A stretch of 64,000 nucleotides of DNA from Pyrus communis (Eukaryota; Streptophyta; Magnoliopsida; Rosales; Rosaceae). The stretch lies in the NCBI RefSeq assembly GCF_963583255.1, contig NC_084813.1, forward strand, positions 13,688,001-13,752,000, read 5' to 3'. A program made the position numbers and the translations under genes. Positions 34,244 to 45,639 of the stretch are shown piece by piece. Each line of letters begins with the position of its first letter. Position 1 is the first letter of the stretch. The notes beneath the pieces were generated by a model. The model saw only the letters and a program-made list of their open reading frames with translations. It had not been told where the DNA came from and did no database searches.

Positions 34244-34552
34244 TTAGTTCACTACAATTATATGTATATTAGTACACCAATATTTTGGTGTACCTTCACA
34301 CATCAAATTTCCATCTTCCTCAACATAATCACAGACCTGATCATTAAAATTAGCAGGTGGAATTTGCTGGGTTGCAACGTCCACCAGTGGGCCTTCACCA
34401 ACCCACCAGTGAAGCCAGAATTTTTCTCTTTGCCCATTCCAAATTACCCATTGACTTCCCATCTTTGGAATGTCCTTCCCCCTGAGAATGCTTCTCCAAG
34501 TATAGGATGGCTTAGAATTTGCTTCACAATTGAAGAAAGAGGAGTTGTTCAA
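34244..34552 (-). pseudogene. LINE-type reverse transcriptase fragment
   Basis: The minus strand encodes about 100 residues including YTWRSILRGKDIPKMGSQW and EKFWLHWWVGEGPLVD. This matches the zinc-binding/linker region that follows the reverse transcriptase in plant non-LTR retrotransposon ORF2 proteins (typically WRSIL...G..WRVGNG...FW...W). No reverse transcriptase motif, endonuclease or poly-A tail is present, so it is a short isolated fragment. Confidence 0.7.
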
Positions 34553-34936
34553 ATACTTAGGAATGCAAGAAAATGAACTACTTCATGGGGCAAAGTCCGC
34601 TATTGTCCCTTCACTTAGGGTTGTGAATCGGGGCTTAGTTTAAGAGAGAGGTATAACTCGTGCTGCTGCCGTCAGTTCACTTAGTAACAAATCAATGAGA
34701 AAAGAAAAGTTTTTGTCTCCTTAAACCACAACATAAGAACTAGTAAAACAAGATGAAGAATTCCCTTCATTCTATGAACTTATTTATTGCTTATTGAATT
34801 GAATGTTTGGTGTCAGAGCTCGTGAACAGCCCGTAAACCATCATGACACAAGGGAATGGAAAGTGCATGATTACACATATTGTGAAAATCATGTTATCAT
34901 AATCATATTCCAACATTATGAATTTTAAAATCTTTG

Positions 34937-35434
34937 GGCCTGTTTGGTATTCTAATTGAATTCAACTTTTTAAACTCAAAAACAATTTTCAAGTTTTAGG
35001 CCTTTAAAACTTGTTTGGTAGAACTATTTTAAAAAATTGAACTTAAAACTAACTAAAAAAATACAGTCTATTAAACATAAAAATTGAGTTTTTAAAGTTT
35101 TTAAACTTAAACTCACTTATTTCTTTTCTCTCCCTCCTCTCCTTTCACTCCAAATCAATCTCTTTATTTTCTCTCACTTCTCTTCCTCTCTATCTCGTCT
35201 GATTCTCTCCCTTCTTACTCTTTCCTTCAATCATCTTTTGCTTTCTTTTCTCCTCTCTTCTCTTTCTCCCTCTCATGCGATCCCCTTTTTTTGGATCTCT
35301 TTGTCTAGTTTAAGTCGTAAGATTTAAAAATTTTAAATCACAAACTAATCAAGTTTTTGAGTCTTAAAGAAAATTGTTTTCAGGAAATGTTTTAAGAAAT
35401 GATAAAATTTTTCAAATAAGATACCAAATAGGCC
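34937..35434. mobile_element. MITE-like element with ggcctgtttggtat ends
   Basis: The left end ggcctgtttggtat and right end ataccaaataggcc are imperfect inverted repeats about 500 bp apart. The centre has a pyrimidine-rich tract (35110-35280). A target duplication was not identified. No coding capacity. Confidence 0.6.
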
Positions 35435-35729
35435 GTTATATTTTCTTTTTTGTCGATTTAAAAGTAAACACATTAAACAGGATAAATAATCATATATATT
35501 AGTCTATTGCAAAAGAAGCTTTTGACAAAGTTGAAGTCAAGTTGTTGGGTTAAAGAAATTATTAGCTTAATCCCACCGACAAACCATCATCATATTCTCT
35601 TAGTTGTTTTCAGTAGATTAATGAAAATGTTATTGGTTTGGTGTATGCACTTTTAATTATTTTGGTCAATTAATTAGAAACACATATTTCATTTTATATA
35701 AACTATTAAATGTTGTAATAAAAATTATA

Positions 35730-35955
35730 GCGCATGATTGCGTAAATCATAGTAAATTGTATTTAAGATTCTTATGTAACCTAGAATATCTTAGGCTTTT
35801 TTACTTGAAGGGCAAGTAAACATGTTATTTTACTATAAATAAAAGCACCAAGCAGAGGAAAAGACACACACAGAACTTCCCTACACCTCTCTTTTCTCTG
35901 TTTTCTACTGCTGCATCCTCTGTCTACCCTTCAGTTAAATTTAAGCCACAACAGT
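35730..35955 (+). repeat. Copia-type LTR fragment
   Basis: Contains gcgtaaatcatagtaaatt, parallel to gtgtaaatcctagtaaatt in the Copia LTR at 54853-55115. Then come a TATA-like ctataaataaaagcacc (about 35832), a leader with acacacacagaac, and a CT-rich stretch, ending near taagccacaacag. Only the outline of an LTR 3' half is visible; no internal region follows. Confidence 0.42.
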
Positions 35956-36530
35956 AAAACAATTATCTTTAGTTTATCAATGTTTTTGGCAGCGAGTGCA
36001 AAGAAATCCCAAACTATGAAACTAAGACATCAAAAGCTAGGTATCCCCTCCTTACCTATACCAACAGAGACATTAAACTCCAATTCAAACATTCTTCCCT
36101 TCCCATTAAGGCAACGAAGCTTAATGACTCTATCTAACGGTTTCTTAATTGGATAATCACCTTACTCAACTTTAGTATTCTTGTCAAATGCCAAGTTATT
36201 CTCTTAAAAATACAATCATTTCGCATCTTTTGATTGAATCATATCACAACAATAGTATATGAGAATTGCTTCCACACCATTCTAATTTTTACCACGACAT
36301 ACTAAAAAATAATTTATAATAATACAATATAGGACTATAAAAAAGTGCATTTGTAACGCATAAACATTTTTACTTTCATGTAAAAAAAAATTTGGAAATC
36401 TCAATGTTTTTAGCATTACCAAAATTGTTTGAACTGCAGTCTAACAAAGTTATTGATTTGTCCAATAGGAAAACAATTCGTTAATCAAAACTCAATTAAC
36501 AATATCATATAATTTATTTTAAAGTTTTAA
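35956..36530. other. AT-rich upstream intergenic sequence
   Basis: No gene or repeat boundary recognised between the Copia-LTR fragment and the promoter region of the VWA gene. Confidence 0.35.
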
Positions 36531-36977
36531 TCTCTCTGCAGTGGTCGTTTGGCTGCTTCTCCGTAGAGAATTTACAGACGTGGCAGGGTCCCAGTAGCGG
36601 GCACACGATCTCAGCATCTACCTCGAGACACCATATCTATCCCTCAACGTACAAGACTTGTGCCCCACCGATTTGTCTTTTTGTCGTGAAAAGTTCTGCT
36701 ACAGAAGAAACCCACCACTGACAGAAACATGTCTGACATTAATTGGCACTTTCACCGTTAAATACTCATTAAACCCACAATTAATTAAAAAATTAATCTT
36801 CCCTCCACCAGACTGTTCGTCCCCTCTCTCTTTAACTGCCTTCCAAAGCCCAAAGCGGAAAGCCGAAAGCCGAAAGCCAAAAGCGGAAAGCTTACCTTCG
36901 CAAACCTCACACCTTCTCCTTCCAAACCATCTCACCACCTCTCTCTCCAGCTCTCAAAACCCTAAGTTTCCGGCGAA
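36531..36977 (+). promoter_or_regulatory. 5' flank and likely 5' UTR of the VWA-domain gene
   Basis: Base composition rises in C from about 36530. A tandem of short (g)aaagcc/gaaagcg units lies at about 36845-36892, followed by a CT-rich leader (36895-36955) typical of plant 5' UTRs, then ccggcgaaatgg around the start codon. No confident TATA box was found, so the transcription start is not placed. Confidence 0.4.
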
Positions 36978-39611
36978 ATGGCTGCCGAGTTCACCAGTTG
37001 CGTCGAGTACGGCCTCGGCCTCTCCAAGCGGGTGTTCTACGGCAAGGAGTCGGTCCCCAATCCGTCGGAGATGAAGAGGTCATCCAAGGCTTATTTTCCG
37101 GAGGCTCCCATGGTGTACGCGGTGGTTTCCGACCCGGAAATCGTCGATAATCCGGACATTCCGAGCTACCAGCCGTACGTCCACGGCCTGTGTCAACCGC
37201 CCGCGTTGATACCTCTGCATATGCACGGGATAGGTATGGAGATCGAGGTTTATCTGGACACTGCGTTTGTTACCGTGAGCGGCACGTGGCGCGTTCATTG
37301 TGTTTCCGCCGCGAAAAGGTGCGAGTGTCGCTTGGCCGTGCCGATGGGCGAGCAGGTAGTGGGACTTTTGACTTATGTTGACCATTGGAAGCTTTTTATC
37401 TTTTGAAATTTGTGTATTTTTTTGAAATAGTAAAAAATAAGGGAAGAAATTTATGCTACTAATTATTCTAGATTAAGTTAATGTAATTTGTTTATTTTTT
37501 CGGATTCAGTAAAAAAGAAGAAAAGAAATTTGTATTAGTGATTAATCTGAATTAAGTTAATTGAAGACTTGAAATTGGAAATGGAAGGACTTAAATAATA
37601 TATATATATATATTTATTTTTTTTTTTGATATTTTGGTACCTAATTATTTGTAATATGAAGATTTATAGGCTATATTTTTAAATTCTCAAGAAAAGAACA
37701 TGATTTGGCTAACAGGGTTCACTTCTAGGTGTTGAGGCTGAGGCCGCCGGAAGATCATATCGGACTCAGCTGATCGTGGCGGAGGACCCAAGAAATGTGG
37801 AGAAAGTAGGCCAAGATGGTTACTTTCTGAAACGCCAGGCATACACTTTGAAAGTCCCACAGGTTGATGGAGGCTCATTACTTTCATTCAAGATCAGATG
37901 GTCTCAGAAATTGTTGTATCATGATGGCCAGTTCTCCCTCAGTGTACCTTTTCGTTTTCCTGCATATGTCAATCCCGTTGGGAGGAAAATTTCAAAGCGG
38001 GAAAAGATTTTGTTGAATGTGAATGTCGGTACTAACATAGACGTTTCATGTAAAAGTACCAGCCACCCTCTTAAGGTAAATCATTTTCGTAAGTTCCACA
38101 TAGTCCTTGGATGTATGTGAAGTGATACTGATTACCGACTACTGGTTTTGTAGGAAGTGAGGCGCCAAAGCGGTAGATTGAGTTTTTCATATGAAGCAGA
38201 GGTACAATCATGGTCAAATGCGGCCTTTAGTTTTTCATACACTGTAAGGCTTTGAATCAATGCTTGTGTTATTAATGAATTTTGTGATATGCATGACTTT
38301 GTGAGAAGTTTTTTGGGAAAATGATGGTCACGGAGCGATCATGATATGTGTTTTTTCATCTTGAATGGAAACTGTATTTACAGGTTCATACAAATGACTT
38401 GTATGGTGGTGTGTTCTTGCAATCTCCAACGCTTCGTGATTTTGATGATAGGGAGATGTTCTACTTCTATCTGATGCCCGGGAATACCCAGATTAGAAGG
38501 GTTCGTTTAGCCCTAACACCTATTTCATTCTAATTTTATATAATGTTGCATTGAGGTTGTAATGGGATAATCATTCGCATTAGATGGTGAATTTTCCAGT
38601 TCCATGTCCCAAATAATTTTTTTTATTATTAAACGGACTTTTACGGCCTTATGCCATGGTAATTCTAACTTTATATTGCTGAATTTATAGGTTTTTAAAA
38701 GGCAAGTTATATTCATTGTTGATATGAGTGGAAGCATGCTGGGAGACCCTCTTGAAAATGCAAAGAATGCACTGTTGGCATCACTTTCTAATCTCAACCG
38801 AGAAGATACTTTCAACATAATAGCTTTCAATGGAGGGGTTCACTTATTCTCATCATCAATGGAGTTGGCAACAAATGAGGCAATGCTAAAAGCTAAGAAC
38901 TGGGTTGACGCCAATCTTATTGCGAATGGTGGTACAAATATCTTGCTTCCCTTCAGAGAGGTACCCCAAATGTTAAACATGTCCTCCTAGTTACCACTGT
39001 GCATTCATGCATATTTCGAAATGATTTCTGTCTAATCGATTTCAACAACATGCACACTCTTTGAAGAGCATCTGATTTTGTATCCTGTGGTCTGATTTGT
39101 TTTAGGCTATGATATTGTTGGCCAAGACGGTTGATTCACTTCCCTTCATCTTTCTCATAACTGACGGCGCAGTTGAAAATGAGAGGGAGATTTGCACTTT
39201 TATGGAAGGTTATGCAAGTGCAGGTTCAGTTTGTCCTCGCATATCTACTCTTGGCATAGGTAAGGGTATTGTTCCTTTACTTGTTGGATTTTGTTTTGGA
39301 TCAAGATCGTTTAGTTTGACAACTATTAAAATATTGACGATCGTATTACTCTTCCTTTCTAGAATTTGTAACTTAGTTTTCCTGAAATATCTTGACAGGT
39401 TTATATTGTAACCATTACTTCCTGCAAATGCTAGCCCAAATTGGGAAGGGCTACTATGATGCTGCTTATGATTCAGGTCAGTTCCTTCCCCCTTTCTTTT
39501 AACTGTAATTTCATCATTGTTCACCAAAATAATAAGTTGTCAATACAAAATACGATAAGGATGTGTTTTATTAGTAATGATGCTGATCTTGTGTGATGGT
39601 CTCAAACTAAG

Positions 39612-39655
<44 letters not shown>

Positions 39656-41270
39656 TACATGTATTAAGCTATTAATATATAGTATTATATACTTAAATAT
39701 ATTCTTTCGTTGCAGAGTCAATTGACTATAAAATGCAAAGGTTATTCACAAGTGCATCGTCAGTGATTCTTGCCAATATAACCGTGGATGCTTTAGACTC
39801 TCTTGATTCACTTGAGGTATGCTAGTCTTGGGCCTTTGGCTGAAATTTTGTGTCCCATTTTGTATCTCGAGGTTTAATGATATTAGAGTCTATTTTGCTA
39901 GGAGGACTTTAAATATTACTACCTTTTCGTCTAACAATTTTTCCATTCCAATTTCTAACTGCATAGCGGCATGTTGTACTTTTCTGTTGCTCCTTGCAGC
40001 GGTATCCATCTCATATCCCAGACCTTTCATCTGGAAGTCCATTGATCATGTCAGGCAGATACGAGGGAAGCTTTCCCGATTCCATTAAAGTTCGTGGTAC
40101 CTTGGCTGATATGAGCAATTTTGTTATAGACTTGAAAGTGCAAAGATCTAAGGATATTCCACTTGATCAGGTAAGAAATTGAAAATGTTATGTAGAATCA
40201 CAGTAAGCAATGATCTGCCTGCCCTCTTTACTTCCCTGCAAGTACTTTTGGTATTGATGAACTTATGCCTTCTTTTCTCTTCAAATCAAAGAAATGGACT
40301 CATTTACCTGCTTTTTTCTGGAACAGGTGCTTGCAAGAAGGCACATTGACATGCTTACAGCTCATGCATGGTTATTGGGAAGTAAAGAGCTAGAAGAGAA
40401 GGTTTTTTTTCTTTCATTTTTTGGTTGGAGTTTGATGAATCCTTCTGTCATTGAATCATAGATAAGCAAGACTGGCTGCATGCTCTTCTGCAACTGCACC
40501 GATTCCCTATCTCTACCTTATCTAACCATAACCATCACGAGTTTTTCTTAGTCAAATTTCATGCTAATTATTTTGTTGGTATAAGTTCGGATTTATGTAC
40601 TCTTTTGACATCCACTACAATTGTTCAACCTGCTTTGCTTCTAGGTTTCTAAATTGAGCAAACAAACTGGGGTTCCATCTGAGTACACTTGCATGATACT
40701 ATTGCTGACTAATGAGGGGAAGAAAGCACCGGAATCAGTTATGATCCAAGAGGTATGCATCTTTAGCTCTTCCCGTGTTTCTTATATGATGCTTGCTAGT
40801 CATATAATCTCAAAATAACTGAGTTCATGGATGACGCTTTTGAGTTTATAACCAGTTAACGCTCGCATTGAAGTTCCCTTATTGCTTAGCAATAAATAAT
40901 AGACGTAATCTAATTGCTTCCAACTTTCAAGTAGGTCTACAACAAAATTACTCAGTGGAAGAAGCCAGGGTCGAATAGCCAGAAGGTGATAATCCTCGGA
41001 AACCTGGGTTTTGGCTTTGGTAACTTGACTGCAACGGTCCAGAACAAAGCACCGGGAAGTGAAGAAGAAAAGCCGGCCGATGCCACAGAAATGTTGGTGA
41101 ACGCGGCTTCCAACTGCTGCAGCCGAGTACTCGACCGCGTCTGTTGCATGTGTTTCATTAGGACTTGTTCGCACATGAACAACCAGTGCGCAATTGTTCT
41201 CACACAAGTCTGCACTGCCCTTGCCTGCTTTGAGTGCCTGAATTGTTGCTATGAACTATTCGCAGGATGA
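36978..41270 (+). CDS. VIT/von Willebrand factor A domain protein (ITIH-like), 12 exons
   Basis: Exons inferred from splice sites and an unbroken frame: 36978-37355, 37716-38075, 38154-38243, 38384-38500, 38691-38960, 39106-39259, 39399-39476, 39716-39816, 40000-40170, 40327-40401, 40645-40752, 40935-41270, giving 745 aa. Residues about 60-290 form a VIT-like beta-rich region. The VWA domain (about 318-480) has a complete metal-binding MIDAS: DMSGSM at 326-331, T397 in GGTNIL and D425 in ITDGA. The last exon holds a cysteine-rich tail, 12 Cys between residues 695 and 739. All introns are GT-AG; the donor after exon 4 (gttcgt) is weak. Length and layout match the plant family annotated as inter-alpha-trypsin inhibitor heavy chain-related, whose function is poorly known. 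No signal peptide or membrane helix is obvious, so an intracellular protein-protein binding role is my inference. Confidence 0.92.
39617..39652. repeat. (CT)n microsatellite in an intron of the VWA gene
   Basis: About 18 uninterrupted ct units in the intron between the exons ending at 39476 and starting at 39716. The pyrimidine run does not abut the acceptor site. Confidence 0.95.
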
Positions 41271-42266
41271 TGTAACGATATAGTATATCAAGGAATTGAA
41301 GAGCAAAGCAGAAGAATCTTATGTTTGTATATAACATCTGTTGTGTTTTTAATATATGATGAAATTTCTTCTTCTAATCGAAGTTTCTCTATCATATGTG
41401 TTGTATTTTCTTTAGGCCTCGTTTGGTGCGTATGACTGCATTTATTAGACTCAGAGACATGTTGAAGCAGGAACGGATGGCGACTTTCAAATATTGTTGA
41501 ACTTGAAGATTAATCATGAATTAAACATATCCCTTTCTTAAAAACTAACGTCCATTTCTGGCTTCAAGATATATTAAATCTAATGAGTGTATCTAGTTTA
41601 ATGCAAGACACAAGAGACCAAACATTTCAAAGGCATTGTTAACACTTCACAATAATCATCTTTTATCGTCGTTTTAAATACCATTTCAAATGAGTTCGTG
41701 ATAAGTGACTGAATTCCACGATAATGAAAGTTCAAATACACAAAATCATTAGTGTATTTTTTTTTAATATAATGATATATTTATATTAAAGACAGATAAT
41801 TTGAGCTACATTATAATAATTTAATTTTAAAATCATCATCTATATAAGTTAAACTTCAAAACTCGCACATTCACATGGTTTGACCGAACTTCCAACCTAT
41901 AAACTCAACGAGAAGGTAATTGGGAGTCAAATAATTTCAAGTCCGTTTCAGAGTTTACGGTTTTTCGATAGTTGTCATTAGCCAGCCCAAACTCCAAACC
42001 TCCCAATTTTCTGGTTTGTCCCTTTTTTTGCCCTTTCCCGCCCCCACCCCACCCTTTTCCTTTTCTTTCTAGTCCATACCAACCTTCTGTTTGGATGCCG
42101 AGAAAATTAAATCTCTCTCCCTCTGAGATCGAAGAGCATCAATCTTCACTGAACTTTTTTTGTCGGCAACCAAACAGCCAATTATCTGATTCTGTTTATT
42201 GTGTCATTGTGCAGCAACTAATTCGATTGCTATTACAGTGAATCCACTGCTGGTTTCAATCACAAG
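41271..42266. other. 3' UTR of the VWA gene, intergenic sequence, and promoter/5' UTR of the NDPK gene
   Basis: Up to about 41400 this should be 3' UTR (aatatatgatgaaat near 41350 resembles a plant poly-A signal region). 41410-41960 is AT-rich with no feature. 41970-42266 is C- and T-rich and probably holds the NDPK promoter and leader. No other gene. Confidence 0.4.
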
Positions 42267-43991
42267 ATGCTCCCCAGAGTGGGTTCGTTCGTCTCTAACT
42301 TTCTCTTGATCGGCTTTGTGGTCTCTCTGTCTCTCCCTTGCAGGTAACCCCGAATCTAAAGTTTTCAAGTCTCCCTTTTGATTACTAATAATAACGCCAT
42401 GTTTGGAGGCTGAGATTACACTGAAAGTGCTTTTCCAGGGAGCACTTCAGTTTTCTATACAAATTTCGACATGCTTCTAATAAAAGCACTTTTAGCAAAA
42501 ACGCTCGTGAGTAGAACTGCTTGCTATATGTATTTGAGTAGTATTTCCTAACGGGTCTTTGATTTAATGTTTTGTAAAAGTATAGGTCTGATGCAACTGC
42601 AGAGAAGGAGATGACATTAGCAATAATAAAGCCAGATGGGTTGTATGATAACTACACTGATAAGATAAAGAACGCTATTTCGGATTCTGGTTTTAGAATC
42701 CTCAACGAAAGGCTCGTCCAACTTGACGAGGACGCTGCAATGAGCTTCTATGCCGAGCATTCTTCAAGGAGCTTCTTTTCTGACCTAGTCAAGTACATGA
42801 CAAGGTATCTGTTGAACTTATGGAAATTATTCTTAGTTTTCTTGGCTAATTGCTAGATCAATATGTTTGGATGTTTAATCTTCGCAAGCTTCACATCAGT
42901 TGTTTCTTGTGATGCATAGCTGATTGACTTAAACGTCTTTGATGGTTTTGTTTATGTTTCCGTCTCGCTTTCACATCTTTCTTACTCTATGATAGTAATT
43001 TACATGTCAACATGTATCTTTCTTGTCTTTGCTGGCATCTACTCGAAACACACATATATGCATTCATTGCCCGTGAACACATGCCAATGAACTGTAGCAA
43101 ACAAAACTGCTTAACTTATGTATAAGCATAGATATGCAACGTATTCACTTCGTAATAACTGATCAAGAGAAGGCATCATTGTTCACTCAGTGCCTTACCA
43201 TGGCAATCTGAATTCATCTCACACATGAGCTATCTATACGTATGAGAATGATCGGAAGCTTATTAGTTCCGTTCTAGCAAATAGTTCCTTGTTTTAATCA
43301 GAAGACCGAAATATTATGAGTGTGATGTTTTGTTGTTGCTGCATTACGATGTTCTCTTCTCTCTCCTCCTCCCACTCATTACTTTAACAGTGGACCAGTA
43401 TTGATTATGGTTTTGGAGAAGGAAAACGCTGTTGCAGATTGGCGCACTTTAATTGGCCCAACTGATGCAAGTAAAGCAAAGATTACTCATCCCAACAGGT
43501 GTTTTATGTTATTGTTTAATCGTCTTTATACTTGTTAACTCTTTCTTAAATTTCATAGTACAACTTAACCGTGTATCCATTTCCGTGCTGGATGTCCTGA
43601 TTAGTTCCTTTTTTTTCCCCCAGCATAAGAGCATTGTGCGGGAAGGATTTACAAAGAAACTGTGTTCATGGGTCGGATTCTCTTCTATCAGCTCAACGAG
43701 AGATCTCATTTTTCTTCAAAGAAAAGTCTCCAGGTAAAATCTTTCTCCCTTTTGATGGTAGTTTTGGATTTCAGCATACCTACAAACATTTTTCCATAGA
43801 AGACAATGATCTAACAACTAGAGCACAAACTCGAAAGTGTTGTTTCACTATGCTAAACAAAATTCTGAACTGAGTTCTGAAGTAAAAAAGAAACGATTCT
43901 CTTGTTTATTACCAACCTCAAGTGTCTCATAAGTGCATGCTGCGTCTTTCTTTTGACAGGCAGCGGAAGCATGGAGCATGACGAATTGTAG
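42267..43991 (+). CDS. Nucleoside diphosphate kinase, group II, ER-lumenal type (HDEL)
   Basis: Five exons inferred: 42267-42343, 42586-42804, 43391-43498, 43624-43733, 43960-43991; all GT-AG, encoding 181 aa. The enzyme class moves the gamma phosphate from one NTP to another NDP through a phosphohistidine. Visible motifs: the Lys-containing LAIIKPDG near residue 40, FYAEH, then [11 protein letters not shown] and NCVHGSDS with the catalytic His. The divergent central part ([13 protein letters not shown]) fits group II NDPKs of the plant NDPK5 / animal NME5 kind rather than cytosolic NDPK1. The first 25 residues ([20 protein letters not shown] onward) look like a signal peptide and the last four are HDEL, the plant ER-retention signal, so an ER-lumenal location is predicted. 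The start is the first ATG of a short first exon encoding only the signal peptide. It lies 1 kb after the VWA gene, same strand, with its own leader. Confidence 0.92.
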
Positions 43992-44880
43992 TCAATGAAA
44001 GCTCAAAAGCAGAACAACCTGTCTTAGAAAAGGCTGTTTACATTCGATTGTTCCACACAATGTCCAGAAGGACAAGGACAACTCCTGTGCCAATTCTTTA
44101 TGACAGTTAGGCCCTCTGTTACCAATTGCTACATCGTACAAATCTCTTCAATCTCGGGTTCGATCAACTCTGCTCTTTTGTCATGACTTACATATGATCT
44201 TATCTATTAAAGTTGTTAAGTATCACAGGCCGGATATCACATGGAGCTTCCTAAGCGATGTTTTTTTTTATTTTTTTTATTTTTTTTATTGTTATTCACC
44301 TCAGATGTGTTGAAAACATCAGTTTTCTTCCCCATATCTCAATCCAGTTTCACCTTCGGGACACAGTTCGTCAGGTGATAATTTGCATCCATTGTTGTAT
44401 ACATGTACACGAGGGGAATGTGCTCATGTTATACCGTCTGATATGTTAATGTTGGACTTCGATATAGACAATTTATGTAAATGGATTCGTATTGGAACGT
44501 GTGATCCAGATTGACATTTTTTTTTTGAAATCACTGTATTTGCTGCCAACATTTTATTTTGAGTTATTTGCTGATTGCCTCCTCCTGAAACTTGTAAGAG
44601 GTTGCCAGTTTTCCCATGAACTTTTATTTTAATCAATTTCCCAATGAACTTTTATTTTTCAGTACTGATCACAACATATTAATAGTGGGAGGTTAAAGCC
44701 GGTAAATTACTGTGGTGTCGGAAGGCTGGGTTGAATATTTTTCAGTACTGACCACTACTGAAGTTATTATTCAAAACCTGTGGCAAAAGTTGTACAATCT
44801 ATCACTTCTATCTCCGTATCTGTTTCCCAAATTTTTTATTACACCAAGAAGATTTTGAATATACGTATAAATAATATTAT
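43992..44880. other. 3' UTR and downstream intergenic sequence of the NDPK gene
   Basis: The 3' UTR probably extends through about 44220-44450. A T-rich run (44260-44290) and AT-rich sequence follow. No gene or element end recognised. Confidence 0.4.
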
Positions 44881-45190
44881 AAGTAATTGAGTTACTTTTT
44901 ATATTATCAATTGATTTTATGATGGAACTTTAACTTTCTTCATGATATCCGGGCAAGTTGTCTCGCATGTGAAACTCAATGGCCACATGTGTTCCATATC
45001 ACTCCGTTTGTGTTGTTCACTTGTTAGACTTGAAAAAACGTCACACGTAAATTGCCACACATAAGGGATCATGTTGAGAGAGTGAATCCCACATTGGGGA
45101 GACATGAGACCTTGCATGTGCTTATAGTAATTGGACCACTCTTCATATTGTCAATTAGTTTGTGTGAAACCATAACTTTCTTCATCTTAA
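44881..45190. repeat. Pair of about 62-bp imperfect direct repeats (TRIM-like?)
   Basis: About 44886-44945 and 45127-45190 share agtaattg, t(t/c)atattatcaatt/catattgtcaatt and taactttcttcat in the same order, about 240 bp apart. The interval carries cacatgtgttc and cccacattggggagacat, phrases common in short plant LTRs. The unit could be a terminal-repeat retrotransposon in miniature or a decayed LTR with an internal duplication. Confidence 0.4.
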
Positions 45191-45384
45191 AGTGTGTGGG
45201 TGTTCTGTATTGCCAAAATACATTTTTGTAAACTTCAAAATGTTAGGCCATCTCCAACCAAAGGGACCAGAGTGCCAGAGGGCCGAAAATTGTCCGAAAA
45301 CCGTCTCCAACCAAGGGCTAGGCCAGAGGGCTCTGGAATCTGAGAGGGCCCCACGGAATCGGAGAGGGCTAGAGGGCTGGCCAG

Positions 45385-45444
45385 AAAAAAATTCAAATGC
45401 AACGGCTAGCTGACGTCAGCTAGCCGTTGCATTTGAATTTTTTT
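45385..45444. repeat. Perfect 60-bp palindrome centred on TGACGTCA
   Basis: Arms 45385-45414 and 45415-45444 are exact reverse complements with no spacer. The core is gctagctgac|gtcagctagc and the outermost 7 bp of each arm are a-run/t-run. It lies about 170 bp inside the left end of the Harbinger element. Confidence 0.97.
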
Positions 45445-45639
45445 TTTATAGTTTTATTATTATTTTTTATTGACAAAATTTTTCCTATAACTTCTATTTT
45501 TAATATTTTTTTTTAAATTCTATTTTTTCCTATAACTTTTATTTTACAAAATTTGTTTCATTTTTTTTTTAAATTCCATTTTTTCCTATAACTTCTATTT
45601 CACATAGTTGCTTTAATTTATTTTAAATTCTATTTTTAT
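45445..45639. repeat. T-rich tandem repeats (unit about 60 bp)
   Basis: Units of the form aaattctattttttcctata followed by acttctatttcaca recur three to four times here and resume at 46921-46990 beyond the inserted solo LTR, showing that the LTR landed within the array. Confidence 0.7.

Noticed and set aside
36658..37074. 138-codon ORF overlapping exon 1 of the VWA gene
   Set aside because: It is in a different frame from the well-supported exon and covers the untranslated leader; no domain.
41402..41470. ggcctcgtttggtgcg as an end of a MITE like the one at 34937
   Set aside because: No inverted partner was found within the following few kilobases.
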